Shown piece after piece: positions 62,875 to 64,000 of a stretch of DNA of 64,000 bases. The translations under genes were made by a program, and so were the position numbers. The DNA comes from JAUILH01 sp964230215 (GTDB taxonomy: Bacteria; Bacteroidota; Bacteroidia; Flavobacteriales_D; JAUILH01). The stretch is from the NCBI GenBank assembly GCA_964230215.1, contig CAXRGQ010000001.1, forward strand, positions 1 through 64,000, written 5' to 3'. The notes under the pieces were generated by a model that was not told the origin of the DNA, searched no databases, and worked only from the letters and a program-made list of their open reading frames with translations. The stretch's first letter is position 1. Each line of letters starts with the position of its first letter.

Positions 62875-64000
62875 ACAACGATTTGGTATAATTGGGAATA
62901 CCCCAGCTTTAAACAGAGCGATTGAAGTAGCCTTGCAAGTTGCACCTACAGAAATTTCTGCCTTGATTTTGGGAGAAAGTGGTGTAGGTAAAGAGATTAT
63001 GCCTCAAGTCATTCATCACAATAGCGCGCGAAAGCATGGTAAATTAATTGCAGTTAACTGCGGTGCTATACCAGAGGGTACAATTGACTCCGAATTATTT
63101 GGACACGAAAAAGGAGCATTTACAGGAGCTACAGACAGTCGCAAAGGTTATTTTGAAGTTGCGGATGGTGGCACCATATTTCTGGATGAGGTGGCTGAGC
63201 TCCCTTTGCAAACTCAGGTGCGATTGCTGCGCGTTTTGGAGACGGGAGAGTTTATTCGCGTTGGTTCTTCGAAAGTTCAAAAAACAGATGTTAGAATTGT
63301 TGCGGCTACTAACGAAAACATGCAAGACGCCATAGCTAAAGGAAAATTTAGAGAAGACCTATACTATCGTTTAAGCACCGTTCCTATTTACCTTCCGCCA
63401 TTGAGGGAGAGAAAGGAAGACATCCATCTATTGTTTAGAAAGTTTAGTGCAGATTTTGCCGATAAATATAAGATGCCACCAATTCGTCTTGATGACAATG
63501 CAACGAATATGCTGAGTAATTATTCGTGGCCCGGAAATATTCGTCAACTCAAAAATGTGGCAGAGCAAATTGCAGTAATTGAAAGCGACCGCAATATAAC
63601 TACCGATATACTTAAGAAATACTTACCTGAAATAACTGCATCAAATTTACCTGCAGTAATAAATAAGGAAGAAAGTAGTTCATCGTTCTCCGAGCGAGAA
63701 ATTCTGTACAAAGTGCTCTTCGACATGAAACGTGACCTTACAGAAATGAAAAAAATTGTCCTGGATTTAATTGAGGGTAATACAGGTAACTTTGAAGATG
63801 ATAGAAGCGAATTAATTGACCGATTAAACAATGAGATTGACATTAACACTCAGTTGGTCCCTAGCACAGCCTACCCTGCTCAACAAGAGCCGGCAAAAGT
63901 GTATCAGCCATCAATAGTTAGCAAGGAAGAGGACATCCACGAGCACGAAGAAGTTGAAGAATCACTATCACTGGTTGACAAGGAGATTGAAATGATTAAC
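62855..64000 (+). CDS. Sigma-54 activator AAA+ protein (3' end beyond the window)
   Basis: A 382-codon partial sigma-54 (RpoN)-dependent activator. The AAA+ domain begins almost at residue 10, with Walker A GESGVGKE (40-47), the sigma-54 contact loop GAFTGA (87-92), Walker B TIFLDE (107-112) and the C-terminal WPGNIRQL. There is no N-terminal receiver, GAF or other sensor domain, so control must come from elsewhere or the protein may be constitutive. After the AAA+ domain a long acidic linker runs off the window; a Fis-like DNA-binding helix-turn-helix would be expected beyond. The start overlaps miaB by 20 bp. Confidence 0.88.
   Translation, partial: MDIQATKQRFGIIGNTPALNRAIEVALQVAPTEISALILGESGVGKEIMPQVIHHNSARKHGKLIAVNCGAIPEGTIDSELFGHEKGAFTGATDSRKGYFEVADGGTIFLDEVAELPLQTQVRLLRVLETGEFIRVGSSKVQKTDVRIVAATNENMQDAIAKGKFREDLYYRLSTVPIYLPPLRERKEDIHLLFRKFSADFADKYKMPPIRLDDNATNMLSNYSWPGNIRQLKNVAEQIAVIESDRNITTDILKKYLPEITASNLPAVINKEESSSSFSEREILYKVLFDMKRDLTEMKKIVLDLIEGNTGNFEDDRSELIDRLNNEIDINTQLVPSTAYPAQQEPAKVYQPSIVSKEEDIHEHEEVEESLSLVDKEIEMIN

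Overview
The window comes from a chromosome of a Bacteroidota bacterium, most likely Flavobacteriia (the Cryomorphaceae/Crocinitomicaceae/Schleiferiaceae side is an inference). Four things point there: a complete type IX secretion/gliding core operon (porP/sprF-like, gldK, gldL, gldM, gldN), the T9SS regulator PorX, C-terminal sorting domains on secreted proteins, and promoters of the TTG-N(19-23)-TAnnTTTG type. Base composition is AT-rich throughout. I see no rRNA, tRNA, CRISPR array, prophage or intact transposon. The genes are densely packed, with many 1-4 bp overlaps and several GTG starts.

Layout. 1-193: non-coding, with inverted repeats. 194-7440 (minus): a SIMPL protein, an ABC-F ATPase, a GMC oxidoreductase with its small subunit, a Cys-repeat lipoprotein and a long-chain acyl-CoA ligase. 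7605-10889 (plus): an ECF sigma factor, an anti-sigma-like protein fused to a PorP/SprF-like barrel, and a stand-alone PorP/SprF. 10886-13628 (minus): an amidohydrolase lacking its catalytic core, an SDR dehydrogenase and a polytopic membrane protein. 13752-23256 (plus): purL, two FKBP isomerases (one with four N-domains), a T9SS-exported Asp-box protein, two thioredoxin-fold lipoproteins and small envelope proteins. 23331-32566 (minus): a PorE-like OmpA protein, an AsmA protein, a T9SS-exported arylsulfotransferase, a dicarboxylate symporter and aroC. 32625-41816 (mostly plus): a DgkA-like kinase, hutI/hutG/hutF, a membrane patatin, a DUF389 protein and a SUI1 factor. 41813-47745 (minus): a DUF4258-like protein, ald, tsaE, a DUF4397 T9SS protein and porX. 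47857-49203 (plus): a di-heme peroxidase. 49200-61191 (minus): a second ABC-F ATPase, the gld operon, a ureohydrolase-fold protein and topA. 61408-64000 (plus): miaB and the start of a sigma-54 activator that runs off the window.

How it fits together. Much of the window serves the T9SS. It holds the export core (GldKLMN with a PorP/SprF), a PorE-like peptidoglycan anchor, the PorX regulator, an ECF sigma factor in a T9SS-like barrel operon, and three likely cargo proteins. HutI, HutF and HutG give the lower half of histidine degradation by the two-step deiminase/deformylase route; hutH and hutU are not here.

The most unusual item is the sigma operon at 7605-10889. Its second gene joins a cytoplasmic anti-sigma-like segment, one membrane helix, a Ser/Asn-rich linker of about 200 residues and a PorP/SprF-like outer-membrane barrel in one chain. 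That would be a single-polypeptide link from the outer membrane to a sigma factor. Also notable are the (KCEEG)n lipoprotein, the isomerase with four FKBP_N units, the ureohydrolase-fold protein with half its metal ligands substituted, and a promoter that appears embedded in a terminator upstream of tsaE.
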